Source of the DNA: Sulfotelmatobacter sp963788225
GTDB taxonomy: Bacteria > Acidobacteriota > Terriglobia > Terriglobales > Acidobacteriaceae
Length of the DNA stretch: 64,000 bases
Assembly (NCBI GenBank): GCA_963788225.1
Contig: CAWBGI010000002.1
Location: forward strand, 372,001-436,000
Direction: 5' to 3'
A model generated the notes under the pieces. That model made no database searches, was not told where the DNA came from, and saw only the letters and a list, made by a program, of their open reading frames with translations. Below, piece by piece: positions 1-7,727 of this stretch. Position 1 is the first letter of the stretch. Each line of letters opens with the position of its first letter. The position numbers and the translations under genes are program-made.

Positions 1-37
1 CGCGGCAAGCAGAGTCAAATCACGAATGTGTGTGTGG

Positions 38-57
38 GGCGGGCACTCTTGCCCGCC
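38..57. repeat. short GC-rich hairpin
   Basis: Perfect inverted repeat: GGCGGGCA, loop CTCT, TGCCCGCC. It lies just downstream of the minus-strand YjbR-like gene, so it might end that transcript, but no T-run follows on the minus strand. It may instead be an interspersed hairpin repeat. The rest of the first 91 bases shows no gene. Confidence 0.4.
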
Positions 58-91
58 AACTCTATCCACAAAGTAGAATCTCACCCGCTCT

Positions 92-460
92 TCAACTTCT
101 TCCGAGCATGGATCTTGACGTTTTTTGTTTTTCCCCAGACTTTCTCTTCGGCGCCTTCGCCGCCACCATCTCATACGACTGCCGAATCAGCTCCCGCATC
201 TCATCCCACCGCAGCGCATCGATTCGGTCCAGCATCACCCACTTGTAGCGCCCCACATACGGCGCTGGATGAATGTCCTCGCGCTCGATCAGCTCGGCAA
301 AAATCTCCGGCGTGCACTTGAAACAAAGCCGCGGATGGTCCAGGCTGACGATCGCAAAGATCTTCCCGCCAATTTTGAAGCAAAGATCGTCGCCCCACTG
401 CAAGTTCTCGGTCGCTTGCGGAAATGCCAGGCAAAATTCGCGAATCGCGTCGGGATTCAT
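92..460 (-). CDS. MmcQ/YjbR family protein
   Basis: A 122-residue protein with the layout of the MmcQ/YjbR (CyaY-like fold) family: an N-terminal helix opening MNPDAIREFCLAFP, a GDDLCFKIGGKIFA strand pair, LCFKC near residue 45, and YVGRYKWVMLDR, where the K-W segment is typical. The C-terminus is Lys/Arg-rich (KAPKRKSGEKQK), which suits nucleic-acid contact. The biochemical role of the family is poorly defined; it is often annotated as DNA-binding. The gene is divergent from the aldo/keto reductase with about 70 bp between starts, so the two may share a promoter region. Confidence 0.85.
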   Translation of the reverse strand: MNPDAIREFCLAFPQATENLQWGDDLCFKIGGKIFAIVSLDHPRLCFKCTPEIFAELIEREDIHPAPYVGRYKWVMLDRIDALRWDEMRELIRQSYEMVAAKAPKRKSGEKQKTSRSMLGRS

Positions 461-532
461 GGCGTTCTCAATTCTGAATCGGATTGCTCCAGCTGTAAAT
501 CAAACTTTGTAAAGAGACAAGGAGACATTGCA

Positions 533-1534
533 ATGCAAACCCGCAAACTTGGCAACTCCGATCTCCACATCACTCCCGTCGGCTACGGAGCCTGGGCCGT
601 CGGCGGCTCCGGTTGGCAATTCGCCTGGGGATCGCAGGACGACAACGACTCCATCGCCGCCATTCACCGCTCGCTCGAACTCGGCGTCAACTGGATCGAC
701 AGCGCCGCCGTCTACGGCCTCGGACACTCCGAAGAAGTAGTCGCCCGCGCCCTAAAAAGTTGGTCCGGTCCGCGGCCTTACGTTTTCACGAAATGCGGTC
801 TGCGCTGGGATACGTCGGGCCAGGTACAAAAAGTTCTGAGCGCCAGTTCGATTCGCCGCGAAGTCGAAGACAGCCTCCATCGCCTTGGCGTCGACGTGAT
901 CGATCTCTACCAGATTCACTGGCCTCCCGATCCCGATTCACCCGCCCTCGAAGAAGGATGGTCGACGATGGCAGCTCTGCAACGCGAAGGCAAGGTGCGC
1001 TGGATCGGAGTCTCAAACTTCAACGTCCAGCAACTGAAGCGCGCACAAGCCATCGCTCCTGTGACCTCTCTGCAGCCTCCTTACTCGCTGGTACACCGTG
1101 AGGTCGAAGACGACATCCTGCCTTACTGCCTGCATAAAGGAATCGGTGTGATCGTTTATTCCCCCATGGCCTCCGGCCTCCTGACCGGCGCGATGACCCG
1201 CGAACGCGCGGCCAGACTACCGAAAGACGATTGGCGTAAAGGGCATCCCGACTTTACCGAACCAGGTCTCTCCCGCAATCTGGCGCTGGTTGAGCGCTTG
1301 CGCGAAATCGCCAAACGGCACAACCGCTCAACCGGAGAAGTAGCAATCGCCTGGACGTTGCACAATCCAGCCGTAACCGGAGCCATCGTCGGCGCACGCA
1401 ACGCACTGCAGGCCGAAGGTGTAATGCGGGCCGGCGACCTGCGCCTCAACGACAAAGAAATCAACGAAATCGAAGACTTCTTCGCAAGAAACCGCCGCGT
1501 GAAGGAAACTCCATCCACGTCTGGTAGGAGGTAA
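533..1534 (+). CDS. aldo/keto reductase
   Basis: A 333-residue NAD(P)H-dependent oxidoreductase of the AKR superfamily (TIM barrel). Visible features are the N-terminal RKLGNSDLHITPVGYGAW, the catalytic region around DSAAVYGLGHSEE (Asp and Tyr of the Asp-Tyr-Lys-His tetrad), YVFTKCG (Lys), YQIHWPPD (His) and the cofactor loop near TGAIVGARNALQ. The frame stays open upstream, but the start at 533 is preferred because AAGGAG lies 9 to 14 bases before the ATG and homology begins there. The substrate cannot be inferred; the form is close to YajO/Tas-type general reductases. It converges on the protease gene. Confidence 0.9.
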   Translation: MQTRKLGNSDLHITPVGYGAWAVGGSGWQFAWGSQDDNDSIAAIHRSLELGVNWIDSAAVYGLGHSEEVVARALKSWSGPRPYVFTKCGLRWDTSGQVQKVLSASSIRREVEDSLHRLGVDVIDLYQIHWPPDPDSPALEEGWSTMAALQREGKVRWIGVSNFNVQQLKRAQAIAPVTSLQPPYSLVHREVEDDILPYCLHKGIGVIVYSPMASGLLTGAMTRERAARLPKDDWRKGHPDFTEPGLSRNLALVERLREIAKRHNRSTGEVAIAWTLHNPAVTGAIVGARNALQAEGVMRAGDLRLNDKEINEIEDFFARNRRVKETPSTSGRR

Positions 1535-1537
1535 AAA

Positions 1538-1626
1538 CTTTGTCATTCCGAGTCGTTCGCAGCCGCGCGAAAGCGCGGCGAGATTGGGCACGCGGTGCGG
1601 AACTGAAAGCTGACGGCTGACAGCTG
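1538..1626. repeat. interspersed hairpin plus period-7 tandem repeat
   Basis: Between the converging reductase and protease genes lies a 7-bp stem with a GAAA loop (GCCGCGC-GAAA-GCGCGGC, about 1562-1579) in a TGTCATTCCGAG context. It is followed by three degenerate heptamers, CTGAAAG CTGACGG CTGACAG (1603-1623). The same 7-base periodicity with other unit sequences recurs elsewhere in this window. The hairpin may also serve as a bidirectional terminator. Confidence 0.55.
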
Positions 1627-1683
1627 TTTTTCTACACCTGTTCCCGCGCTTCCGCCAACGACACCTCCACATCCATCTTCTTC

Positions 1684-2784
1684 TTATTGCGGTAGATGGT
1701 TACCTTCACCGTGTCTCCGGCGCGATGGTTGTTCATGAGTCTGCGACAGGTCCATCTCGTCTTCAACTTTTTGGCCGTCGATGGCCACGATCAGGTCGCC
1801 GCCCAGCATGATCAGCTTGTTGCCCAGGTAAGCGCGCTCGGTGCCGCCGCGCAGGCCGGCCGCATCGGCGGCGCCGCCGGGGGTCACCTGCAGAATCAGC
1901 AGGCCGTAATCGACGGGCAATCCCATTTCGTCGGCCAGGTCGGCGCTGATCGGGATAGTGCGCACGCCCAGCGCCGGCCGCCGCACGCGGCCCAGCGTCA
2001 TCAGATCGTTGAGCACGGCCTTCGCCGTGTTGATGGGTATGGCAAACCCGATGCCCGCATTCTGGCCGACGCTGGAAAGAATCATGGTGTTGATGCCAAT
2101 CACTTCTCCGTGCCAGTTCATCAGCGGACCGCCCGAGTTCCCGGGATTGATCGCCGCATCAGTCTGAATAGCGTCTCCGATGGTCGCGCCACTCGGCTCG
2201 CGCACCGGACGGATGGAACTCACAATGCCGCGCGTCATCGTCCCCGCCAGCCCGAACGGGTTGCCGATGGCATAAACCTTCTGCCCCACCTGCAAGTGCG
2301 CCGAGTCGCCAAGCACCGCGGGAATCAAATCAGGCGCCTTGATCTGGATCACAGCCAAGTCGTGCGCCTGGTCCGTGCCCACGACGGTAGCCTTGTACTT
2401 CTTGCGGTTATGCAGCGTGACTTCCACCTGGCGCGCATTCTCGATGACGTGATAGTTGGTAAGGATGTGGCCATCTTTGTCGATAATGAAGCCCGAGCCT
2501 TGTCCATCCTGCGGCACCAGTCCGTAGAAGAAGTCGAAGGTCATCACGCGCGAGGTAACGTTCACCACCGACGGAATATTCTTCTTATAGACGCCGATGT
2601 TGTTCTGCTCCTCGCCGTCGAGCCCCTCGCCTCCGGAAGCCTCGGTGATCTCCACATGCGCAGGCTGGCTGATCCAGTTCACCGGATTCGCGCCCGCGAA
2701 TTTCGGATTCGAACGCCAGGTGGTGAAGTAGAAGAACGCGCCAGCCATCAGCAGTGCCAATATTGCAGGTCGTATGAGTTTCAT
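1684..2784 (-). CDS. HtrA/Deg-type serine protease with PDZ domain (frameshifted at 3' end)
   Basis: Envelope serine protease of the S1C family, expected to degrade or refold damaged exported proteins. The N-terminal hydrophobic segment (residues 6-22) is a signal anchor. The trypsin-like domain carries the triad His112 (TNYHVIEN), Asp142 (AHDLAVI) and Ser217 (GNSGGP), followed by one PDZ domain from about residue 265. At 1740 one extra base shifts the frame, giving a garbled tail (QTHEQPSRRRHGE) and a stop at 1684. Skipping it restores the PDZ end (LMNNHRAGDTVKVTIYRNK) with a stop at 1632. The intended gene is therefore 1632-2784, about 383 residues. A sequencing error is more likely than true loss. 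Confidence 0.9.
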   Translation of the reverse strand: MKLIRPAILALLMAGAFFYFTTWRSNPKFAGANPVNWISQPAHVEITEASGGEGLDGEEQNNIGVYKKNIPSVVNVTSRVMTFDFFYGLVPQDGQGSGFIIDKDGHILTNYHVIENARQVEVTLHNRKKYKATVVGTDQAHDLAVIQIKAPDLIPAVLGDSAHLQVGQKVYAIGNPFGLAGTMTRGIVSSIRPVREPSGATIGDAIQTDAAINPGNSGGPLMNWHGEVIGINTMILSSVGQNAGIGFAIPINTAKAVLNDLMTLGRVRRPALGVRTIPISADLADEMGLPVDYGLLILQVTPGGAADAAGLRGGTERAYLGNKLIMLGGDLIVAIDGQKVEDEMDLSQTHEQPSRRRHGEGNHLPQ

Positions 2785-2923
2785 AGGTTCAAACCTTCAG
2801 GACCGCGAACCAGATCTGGGAAGAAGGCCCAGTTCGATTCTACGTTCGATTCTAAACAATGTTCCACTCAGAGGCACGAGGGACGGTCTCCTCGGTAGCG
2901 TCCTAATTTCCGCGCGGAAGGTC

Positions 2924-3000
2924 GTAGCGCCGCCGTCCCGGCGGCTGTCCGGCGGGCGTCCCGCCCGCCGCGCCGAGAGCGGCAAAGATGCCGGCGCTAC
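2924..3000. repeat. GC-rich palindromic element
   Basis: The outer ends are inverted copies (GTAGCGCCG at 2924, CGGCGCTAC ending at 3000) around further GC-rich inverted segments such as GGCGGGCGTCCCGCCCGCC. It occupies most of the 240-base gap between the protease start and the phd-like gene end. It resembles REP/MITE-type interspersed palindromes and could act as a terminator for the phd-like gene. No ORF with coding character is present. Confidence 0.5.
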
Positions 3001-3025
3001 TTAATGTGAAACCTTCTGCTCCGGA

Positions 3026-3280
3026 TTAGCGCCTGCGGCGACGCATCTGTTTGAAGTCGCTCAACAGCTCTTCCTCGTCAACATCTGTCAGCGCCTGAGC
3101 AAGACGGTCCGCGGCCGCCTTCAGATCGCGAGGATCGGCGGACGGGCCCTGCTTGCGACGGGTTGGGACATAGACGCCGAGAGTCTCGCCACGGCGGGTA
3201 ACGGCGATGGGCGTATCCGACTCCAGAAAACTGGCGATTTGTTCGCGAAACTCGCGTACGCCAACTTTGAGAGCTGCCAT
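3026..3280 (-). CDS. Phd/YefM-type antitoxin (orphan)
   Basis: An 84-residue protein with the Phd/YefM fold: opening VGVREFREQIASFL, then TPIAVTRRGETLGVYVPTRR, the classic helix followed by the VTRRGxxxGVxVP strand pair. The charged C-terminal tail (DEEELLSDFKQMRRRRR) is where such antitoxins bind a toxin. The start at 3280 is supported by AAGGAG 6 bases upstream; the longer frame opening has no such site. No toxin gene follows before the protease, so it is an orphan, acting in trans or left over from a lost pair. Phd proteins normally repress their own promoter. Confidence 0.85.
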   Translation of the reverse strand: MAALKVGVREFREQIASFLESDTPIAVTRRGETLGVYVPTRRKQGPSADPRDLKAAADRLAQALTDVDEEELLSDFKQMRRRRR

Positions 3281-3442
3281 GCTGGCTCCTTCGACCAGTT
3301 GTAGTGTACGCCAATGTGTACACCTAAGCAAGGAATCCGCGCGGTTGTTATTCAGTGTGCAGAATCTTTCATACTGCCCAATCTCGCGGGAACGAAGTAA
3401 ACTTCCGGTGCGCTCGCCCTTGTCGGGGCAGTCGGAGGAAAC

Positions 3443-4816
3443 ATGAACTGCTGGAAAACAGCGTGCCTAACCTGCGTGCTATTTGCGACGACGATCGCCT
3501 CATCGGCGCAAACTCTTGCAACGCTTGCATACTTCACCGACGGCACGACAGTTGACTCGTATTTGATTCAAGGACGCGACGGCAATTTCTACGGCACGTC
3601 GAATAACGGGGGAGCAGGAGGCTACGGCACCGTGTTCAAGGTGACGCCCTCCGGCACGCTGACTACTCTTTACACATTCTGCTCTCAGACCAATTGCGCG
3701 GATGGCTTCTATCCGTCCGGTGGGCTGTCGCTGGGCACGGACGGGAATTTGTATGGGACGGCTCAGAACGGCGGGGCCAGCGGCATGGGCGTTGTCTTCA
3801 AGATCACGCCTGGCGGCAGGTATACCTTGCTGCACAGTTTTAGCGGCAGCGACGGCTCCGGTCCAGATGCGGGGCTGGTGCTGGCTAGCGACCGGAACTT
3901 CTACGGAACGACTGGCTCCGGCGGTTCCGGCGGATGCTGTGGGACGCTTTTCAAGATCAGTGCGGCCGGCGCGCTAACCACGCTGCACAGCTTTTACGGC
4001 GGCGACGGCTCCGGTCCTTCTGCGCCGCTGACTCAGGGTTCCGACGGCAGCCTTTACGGAACGACGGTTGCAGGGGGAGCTTACTCTTCGTACGACTGCC
4101 CCGGCGGTTGTGGCACGATCTTTAAGGTCACAACCGGCGGCACGTTTACGTTGTTGCATAGCTTTGACTTCAGCGACGGAAATAGGATTTTTGCCCCGCT
4201 GGCTCAGGACAACAATGGCGCTTTCTACGGCACAGCGTCCGAGGGCGGGGATGTGGGTTTTTATGGTTGCAGCGTTGGATGTGGCACCGTCTTCAAAATT
4301 TCGTCTGGGGGCACGTTCGCGATTGTACACAAGTATGCCCAGAACGACGACCCAGGCGCACCCTACGGCTTCGTGCTGGCCAGCGATGGGAACATCTATG
4401 GAGACAGCGACGTGGTCTGGAAGCTCATTCCGCCGACCACGTTCACGACGGTGTACGCGTTCTCGACGGGCTTCGCGGCGACTGCGGTCTTGCAGGGCAC
4501 CGACGGGCTGTTCTACGGAACGTACTACTGGGAATATCCTAGTTGTGCGATCTACAGCCTCAATGTGGGCCTCAGCCCGGCTGTCGCGTTCGTGATTCCC
4601 TCGGGGAAAGTTGGGCAGACGGCGGAGATTCTGGGGCAGGGGTTGACCGGGGCCACATCGGTCACGTTCAACGGCGTCGAGGCCACGAAGTTTACCCTGG
4701 TCAGTGATACTTATATGACGGCGGCGGTGCCGACTGGCGCGACCACGGGCGCGGTCGTGGTGACGACTCCTACTGGCGCGCTGACCAGCAACAAGAGCTT
4801 TACGATTGCCAAATGA
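3443..4816 (+). CDS. secreted Gloeo/Verruco-repeat protein with C-terminal IPT/TIG domain
   Basis: A 457-residue exported protein. A signal peptide (residues 1-22, cleavage after SSA) is followed by about eight repeats of roughly 45-55 residues with the pattern DGNLYGTT..GG...GTVFKxTPxGTLTTLYxF, expected to form a beta-propeller-like structure. An IPT/TIG immunoglobulin-like domain follows from about residue 375 (VAFVIPSGKVGQTAEILGQG). GGAGG lies 4 to 8 bases before the ATG. Function is unknown; surface adhesion or glycan contact is conceivable but unproven. A paralogue lies at 23234. Confidence 0.85.
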   Translation: MNCWKTACLTCVLFATTIASSAQTLATLAYFTDGTTVDSYLIQGRDGNFYGTSNNGGAGGYGTVFKVTPSGTLTTLYTFCSQTNCADGFYPSGGLSLGTDGNLYGTAQNGGASGMGVVFKITPGGRYTLLHSFSGSDGSGPDAGLVLASDRNFYGTTGSGGSGGCCGTLFKISAAGALTTLHSFYGGDGSGPSAPLTQGSDGSLYGTTVAGGAYSSYDCPGGCGTIFKVTTGGTFTLLHSFDFSDGNRIFAPLAQDNNGAFYGTASEGGDVGFYGCSVGCGTVFKISSGGTFAIVHKYAQNDDPGAPYGFVLASDGNIYGDSDVVWKLIPPTTFTTVYAFSTGFAATAVLQGTDGLFYGTYYWEYPSCAIYSLNVGLSPAVAFVIPSGKVGQTAEILGQGLTGATSVTFNGVEATKFTLVSDTYMTAAVPTGATTGAVVVTTPTGALTSNKSFTIAK

Positions 4817-4848
4817 ACGGGCATGCCGTGAGAAGCCACCGAGAAACC

Positions 4849-5127
4849 TCATGGCCAGCGCTGCGCCCCATGCAGCACCCGCGCAATCTCCACTGCTTCC
4901 TCCCCCACTCGATACACAACAATAAACGGAAGAGGCGACAAGACCAATTCACGCGTGCCCTTTGTTCTGCCGAGGCGTCCTTTTCTTGGGAACGATGCGA
5001 GCGAGGCACAACCGTCGTATATCGCACCGGCCACACGGTCGGCCGCTGATGGATTCTGCTTGCGGATATACTCGACAATCGCCGCGAAATCGGCTCCGGC
5101 TTCGGGAGACCATCGAACCGTCATCAA
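4849..5127 (-). CDS. RelE/ParE-family toxin
   Basis: A 92-residue ParE-like toxin: VRWSPEAGADFAAIVEYIRKQNPSAA (two N-terminal helices), FPRKGRLGRTKGTRELVLSPLPFIVVYRV (central strands with RELVL..PFIVVYRV) and IARVLHGAQRWP at the end, the usual H-x2-Q-x-W/R finish. ParE members inhibit DNA gyrase and RelE members cut mRNA; the sequence fits ParE better. Its ATG overlaps the stop of the upstream antitoxin gene by 4 bases, the standard antitoxin-toxin arrangement with translational coupling. Confidence 0.88.
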   Translation of the reverse strand: MMTVRWSPEAGADFAAIVEYIRKQNPSAADRVAGAIYDGCASLASFPRKGRLGRTKGTRELVLSPLPFIVVYRVGEEAVEIARVLHGAQRWP

Positions 5128-5348
5128 GACCTGAGGATGCGCTCGATCTGCCGGCCCACTTCCTCATGCGACACAAACTTGCCGCTGTCCAAAGAAGCCA
5201 GCCCTTTCTGCACTTCCCGCCTGAACCACTCGTCATGATCGAGGTAGCTTTCGACCAACTCCTGCACGACTTGGTTCGCGGCCTTGCCCTCTTCGGAGGC
5301 GATCCTCGCGAGCCTCGCTTCAACCTCGGGCGCTAAAGAAATTTCCAT
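5124..5348 (-). CDS. ribbon-helix-helix antitoxin of the ParE-like pair
   Basis: A 74-residue antitoxin. MEISLAPEVEARLARIASEEGKAANQVVQELVESYL is a ribbon-helix-helix DNA-binding unit (short strand, then two helices). The C-terminal half (EWFRREVQKGLASLDSGKFVSHEEV) is the toxin-binding tail common in ParD/CopG antitoxins. The ATG at 5348 is chosen because homology begins there, although the frame is open to 5441. It precedes and overlaps the toxin gene, so the pair is one transcription unit, probably autorepressed. Confidence 0.85.
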   Translation of the reverse strand: MEISLAPEVEARLARIASEEGKAANQVVQELVESYLDHDEWFRREVQKGLASLDSGKFVSHEEVGRQIERILRS

Positions 5349-5518
5349 ACGCGTTATTGTAGGCGGGGAACTTGGAATCTCCAACCCCAATCCCACACCC
5401 AGCCCTTTTCCACACCTTTCCACTGGCATACCCTGTGACATCTGACCTTGCCCACAATCTGATTCAGCGATCGTGGTCGAGGCCGTGACGGTCCGCTCCA
5501 GTGCAAAATCGTCGCGCT

Positions 5519-5842
5519 CTACGTCCTCTGATTCAACAGCCGCTCGACCCGCTCCGGTTCGCAGGCAATGATCTTCAAATAAGCCTGGGTTGGCCGGTCC
5601 GGCTGCGCGCGCCCTTGCTCCCAGTCCCGGAGGGTGCCCAGGGGGATGTGGTAGCGGACGGCGAATTCCTCCTGCGTTAATGCCAGAGCGCGGCGAATGA
5701 TTTTTGCCTGGGGCGTTCGCTTCATGCGCCGAAGATCTTCGGCAGTCAGCGGCTGCGCGTCGCGGTCGGCGCGGGCCGCCGCCTCAATAGCCGCAGGCGT
5801 CATTGGCCTAAGCGTTTTGCTGGAAGTAGTCGTCTTGCTCAT
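5519..5842 (-). CDS. XRE-family HTH protein (HigA/MqsA-like antitoxin)
   Basis: A 107-residue protein. The C-terminal half holds an XRE helix-turn-helix (IRRALALTQEEFAVRYHIPLGTLRDWEQGRAQPD), typical of antitoxins partnering BrnT/HigB-type toxins. The N-terminal half (TPAAIEAAARADRDAQPLTAEDLRRM) is charged and helical. It lies 36 bases downstream of hicB on the same strand and may be transcribed with hicAB as a third member. No toxin gene of its own is adjacent. Confidence 0.8.
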   Translation of the reverse strand: MSKTTTSSKTLRPMTPAAIEAAARADRDAQPLTAEDLRRMKRTPQAKIIRRALALTQEEFAVRYHIPLGTLRDWEQGRAQPDRPTQAYLKIIACEPERVERLLNQRT

Positions 5843-5878
5843 TTTGCGTTGCTCTTCGGGCTGAAATGATCCATCGCA

Positions 5879-6298
5879 TCACACTGTACGCATATCCAGC
5901 CGCTTGCCCAGCGCTTTCAGGGCGGCGGCGATGCCGTCGATTCGGGAGGTGTGCTGGACGTTGGTTAGGCGGTTGACCTCCTGCGGGGTGGTCTTCAATC
6001 GGCGGGCCAGTTCCGCGGGGCGCACATGCTGCTGGATCATCTCGTTCAGGAGAAGAATCTTGGCGGAGAGGCTTGCGGGCAGTTCGACGACCCGTTGCCG
6101 AGGCTTGGGTTTGGAAGGCAGCGGTACCGCGCGATTGTCTTCGAAATAGAAATCGAGGGCTGTCTCCAGTGCGTCCCTGGCTGCGGCCAGCGTCTCCGCC
6201 TCGGTTTCGCCCTGAGTGATGGCTTCGGGGATGTCTTTGAACATGGCGACGAATCCGCCGTCTTCGTCGCGCTTTAGCGTAACTGGATAGAGGAACAT
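5879..6298 (-). CDS. hicB: HicB-type antitoxin
   Basis: A 139-residue antitoxin. The N-terminal HicB fold (FLYPVTLKRDEDGGFVAMFKDIPEAITQGETEAETLAAARDAL, a partial RNase H-like domain) neutralises HicA. The C-terminal segment (LSAKILLLNEMIQQHVRPAELARRLKTTPQEVNRLTN) is an XRE-like helix-turn-helix for operator binding. The ATG at 6298 has AGGTGA upstream. A GTG at 6307, directly after the hicA stop, would add three residues. Gene order is toxin first, then antitoxin, as usual for hicAB. Confidence 0.88.
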   Translation of the reverse strand: MFLYPVTLKRDEDGGFVAMFKDIPEAITQGETEAETLAAARDALETALDFYFEDNRAVPLPSKPKPRQRVVELPASLSAKILLLNEMIQQHVRPAELARRLKTTPQEVNRLTNVQHTSRIDGIAAALKALGKRLDMRTV

Positions 6299-6307
6299 TG
6301 CGCTCAC

Positions 6308-6484
6308 CTATTTCAGGCCGAGTTGTTTCTTGATGGCCTCGACCAGACCTCGTTTGAGCTCGGCATTGTGCATCGGCAGCACGGACTGCTTCCCGTTCAG
6401 ATAAACCTTAAGGTGAGAGCCTTTGCCGGGTTTGAAGACCGCTCCCTGTTGCGCGAGCCAACGCTTGAACTCTTTGCTCGTCAC
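6308..6484 (-). CDS. hicA: HicA-type mRNA interferase toxin (GTG start)
   Basis: A 58-residue toxin easily missed because it is short and starts with GTG at 6484. The translation begins VTSKEFKRWLAQQGAVF and includes KPGKGSHLKVYLNGKQSVLPMHN, the double-stranded-RNA-binding-like HicA core with the catalytic His in GSH (residue 24), ending KKQLGLK. HicA cleaves mRNA. The stop at 6308 abuts hicB, giving one transcription unit. No Shine-Dalgarno site precedes the GTG, and the predicted transcription start falls on or next to it, so the message may be leaderless. Confidence 0.88.
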   Translation of the reverse strand: MTSKEFKRWLAQQGAVFKPGKGSHLKVYLNGKQSVLPMHNAELKRGLVEAIKKQLGLK

Positions 6485-6490
6485 GTTTGC

Positions 6491-6519
6491 ATTATAAACA
6501 ATATTGTTTATATCGGCAA
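6491..6519 (-). promoter_or_regulatory. hicAB promoter with 20-bp perfect palindromic operator
   Basis: On the minus strand a -35 like TTGCCG (6519-6514), a 17-base spacer and a consensus -10 TATAAT (6496-6491) lie directly upstream of hicA. A perfect palindrome TATAAACAATATTGTTTATA (6493-6512) covers the spacer and most of the -10, so a bound dimer would block polymerase. It is strikingly AT-rich for this genome. HicB, which carries a helix-turn-helix, is the likely binder; that link is inferred. Confidence 0.75.
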
Positions 6520-6736
6520 CCAGCGAGCGCGCACAAGATTATTTCACGGCAGCGATTCACAGGATGCGCCGGCGAGATAGGTCCTTCGGCCCGCAGAGAA
6601 CGCAGGCCTCAGGATTTTTCCAAGCGCGGCAGTCCGGCGTATACTTGACCGCACTAAGTGAGCGGCCTGCCCACTTATCTTCCTGACTGCGTCTTCGACC
6701 TCGAACTCCACCAACCACACCCCAAAGGAGAACATC

Positions 6737-7576
6737 ATGCCAACGATTCCGACCAAAGACGGCACACAGATTTTCTACAAGGACTGGGGAAAGGGCCAGC
6801 CCATCGTGTTCAGTCACGGCTGGCCGCTGACCGCGGATGACTGGGACGGACAGATGTTGTTCTTCGGCCAGCGCGGCTATCGAGTCATCGCTCACGACCG
6901 GCGAGGGCACGGCCGTTCCACTCAAACGTGGGATGGCAACGACATGGACACCTACGCCGACGACCTGGCAGCGCTGACGGAAAAACTCGGCCTGAAGGAT
7001 GCAATCCACGTGGGTCACTCAACCGGCGGCGGAGAAGTGGCGCGCTACATTGGACGGCATGGATCAAAACGTGTCGGCATGGCGGTACTGATCAGCGCCG
7101 TGCCACCGCTGATGGTGAAGACGGACAAGAATCCTGCGGGGGCGCCGATCGAGGTGTTCGACGACCTGCGAGCCCAATATGTGAAAAATCGGCCGCAGTT
7201 TTACCGGGACATTAGCCTTCCGTTCTACGGCTACAACCGGCCCGGCGCCAAAATATCGGAGGGGATCCGGGACAAGTGGTGGCTGCAAGGGATGATGGGC
7301 GGGATGAATGCGGGCTACGACTGTATCAAGGCTTTCTCCGAGACGGACTTCACTGAAGATTTAAAGAAGTTCGACGTGCCCACTCTCATTCTTCATGGGG
7401 ACGATGACCAGATCGTTCCGATCGCCGCGGCGGCCCTGCAGTCTTCGAAACTTGTGAAGGGCGCGAAGCTCAAGGTATATCCGGGCTTCCCGCACGGAAT
7501 GCCTACAACCCAGGCGGACACGATCAATGCCGACCTGCTCGCATTCTTCGAGCAGCGCAAGCAAGCGGCGGCGTGA
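6737..7576 (+). CDS. alpha/beta hydrolase, non-heme chloroperoxidase/esterase type
   Basis: A 279-residue alpha/beta-hydrolase. The nucleophile elbow is GHSTGG (Ser95), the acid is Asp224 or its neighbour in LHGDDDQIVP, and the catalytic His is His253 in GFPHGM. The oxyanion region is SHGWPL (residues 26-31). The sequence matches the cofactor-free chloroperoxidase/arylesterase group, in which peroxidase activity is usually a side reaction of an esterase. No signal peptide is present. AAAGGAG precedes the ATG by 7 bases. Confidence 0.9.
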   Translation: MPTIPTKDGTQIFYKDWGKGQPIVFSHGWPLTADDWDGQMLFFGQRGYRVIAHDRRGHGRSTQTWDGNDMDTYADDLAALTEKLGLKDAIHVGHSTGGGEVARYIGRHGSKRVGMAVLISAVPPLMVKTDKNPAGAPIEVFDDLRAQYVKNRPQFYRDISLPFYGYNRPGAKISEGIRDKWWLQGMMGGMNAGYDCIKAFSETDFTEDLKKFDVPTLILHGDDDQIVPIAAAALQSSKLVKGAKLKVYPGFPHGMPTTQADTINADLLAFFEQRKQAAA

Positions 7577-7603
7577 AACACTTCGGCCTTCACGCTGATT
7601 CGT

Positions 7604-7658
7604 GGGTCTTAGGTCATAGGTCTTAGGTCGTGGCGCCTAACCCTAAGACCTAAGACCC
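7604..7658. repeat. inverted period-7 repeat (TAGGTCN units)
   Basis: The left arm holds four heptamers of the form TAGGTCT/TAGGTCA/TAGGTCG. The right arm is the inverse (CCTAAGACCTAAGACCC). The outer 12 bases GGGTCTTAGGTC and GACCTAAGACCC are perfectly complementary. It lies between the hydrolase and pirin genes and could fold into a long hairpin. It is one of several period-7 loci in this window. Confidence 0.6.
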
Positions 7659-7727
7659 GACAATTCAGCGTCTAAGAATCCCGGATCGCCGATTCGACAT
7701 CAAAAGACTTCCGAAACGAGGCCTTTT

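Noticed and set aside
125..532. N-terminal extension of the aldo/keto reductase frame
   Set aside because: It overlaps the conserved YjbR-like gene on the other strand; homology and ribosome site begin at 533.
1696..2898. 400-residue plus-strand frame over the protease gene
   Set aside because: Antisense shadow in GC-rich coding sequence; no ribosome site, no recognisable motif, while the minus strand carries a full protease triad.
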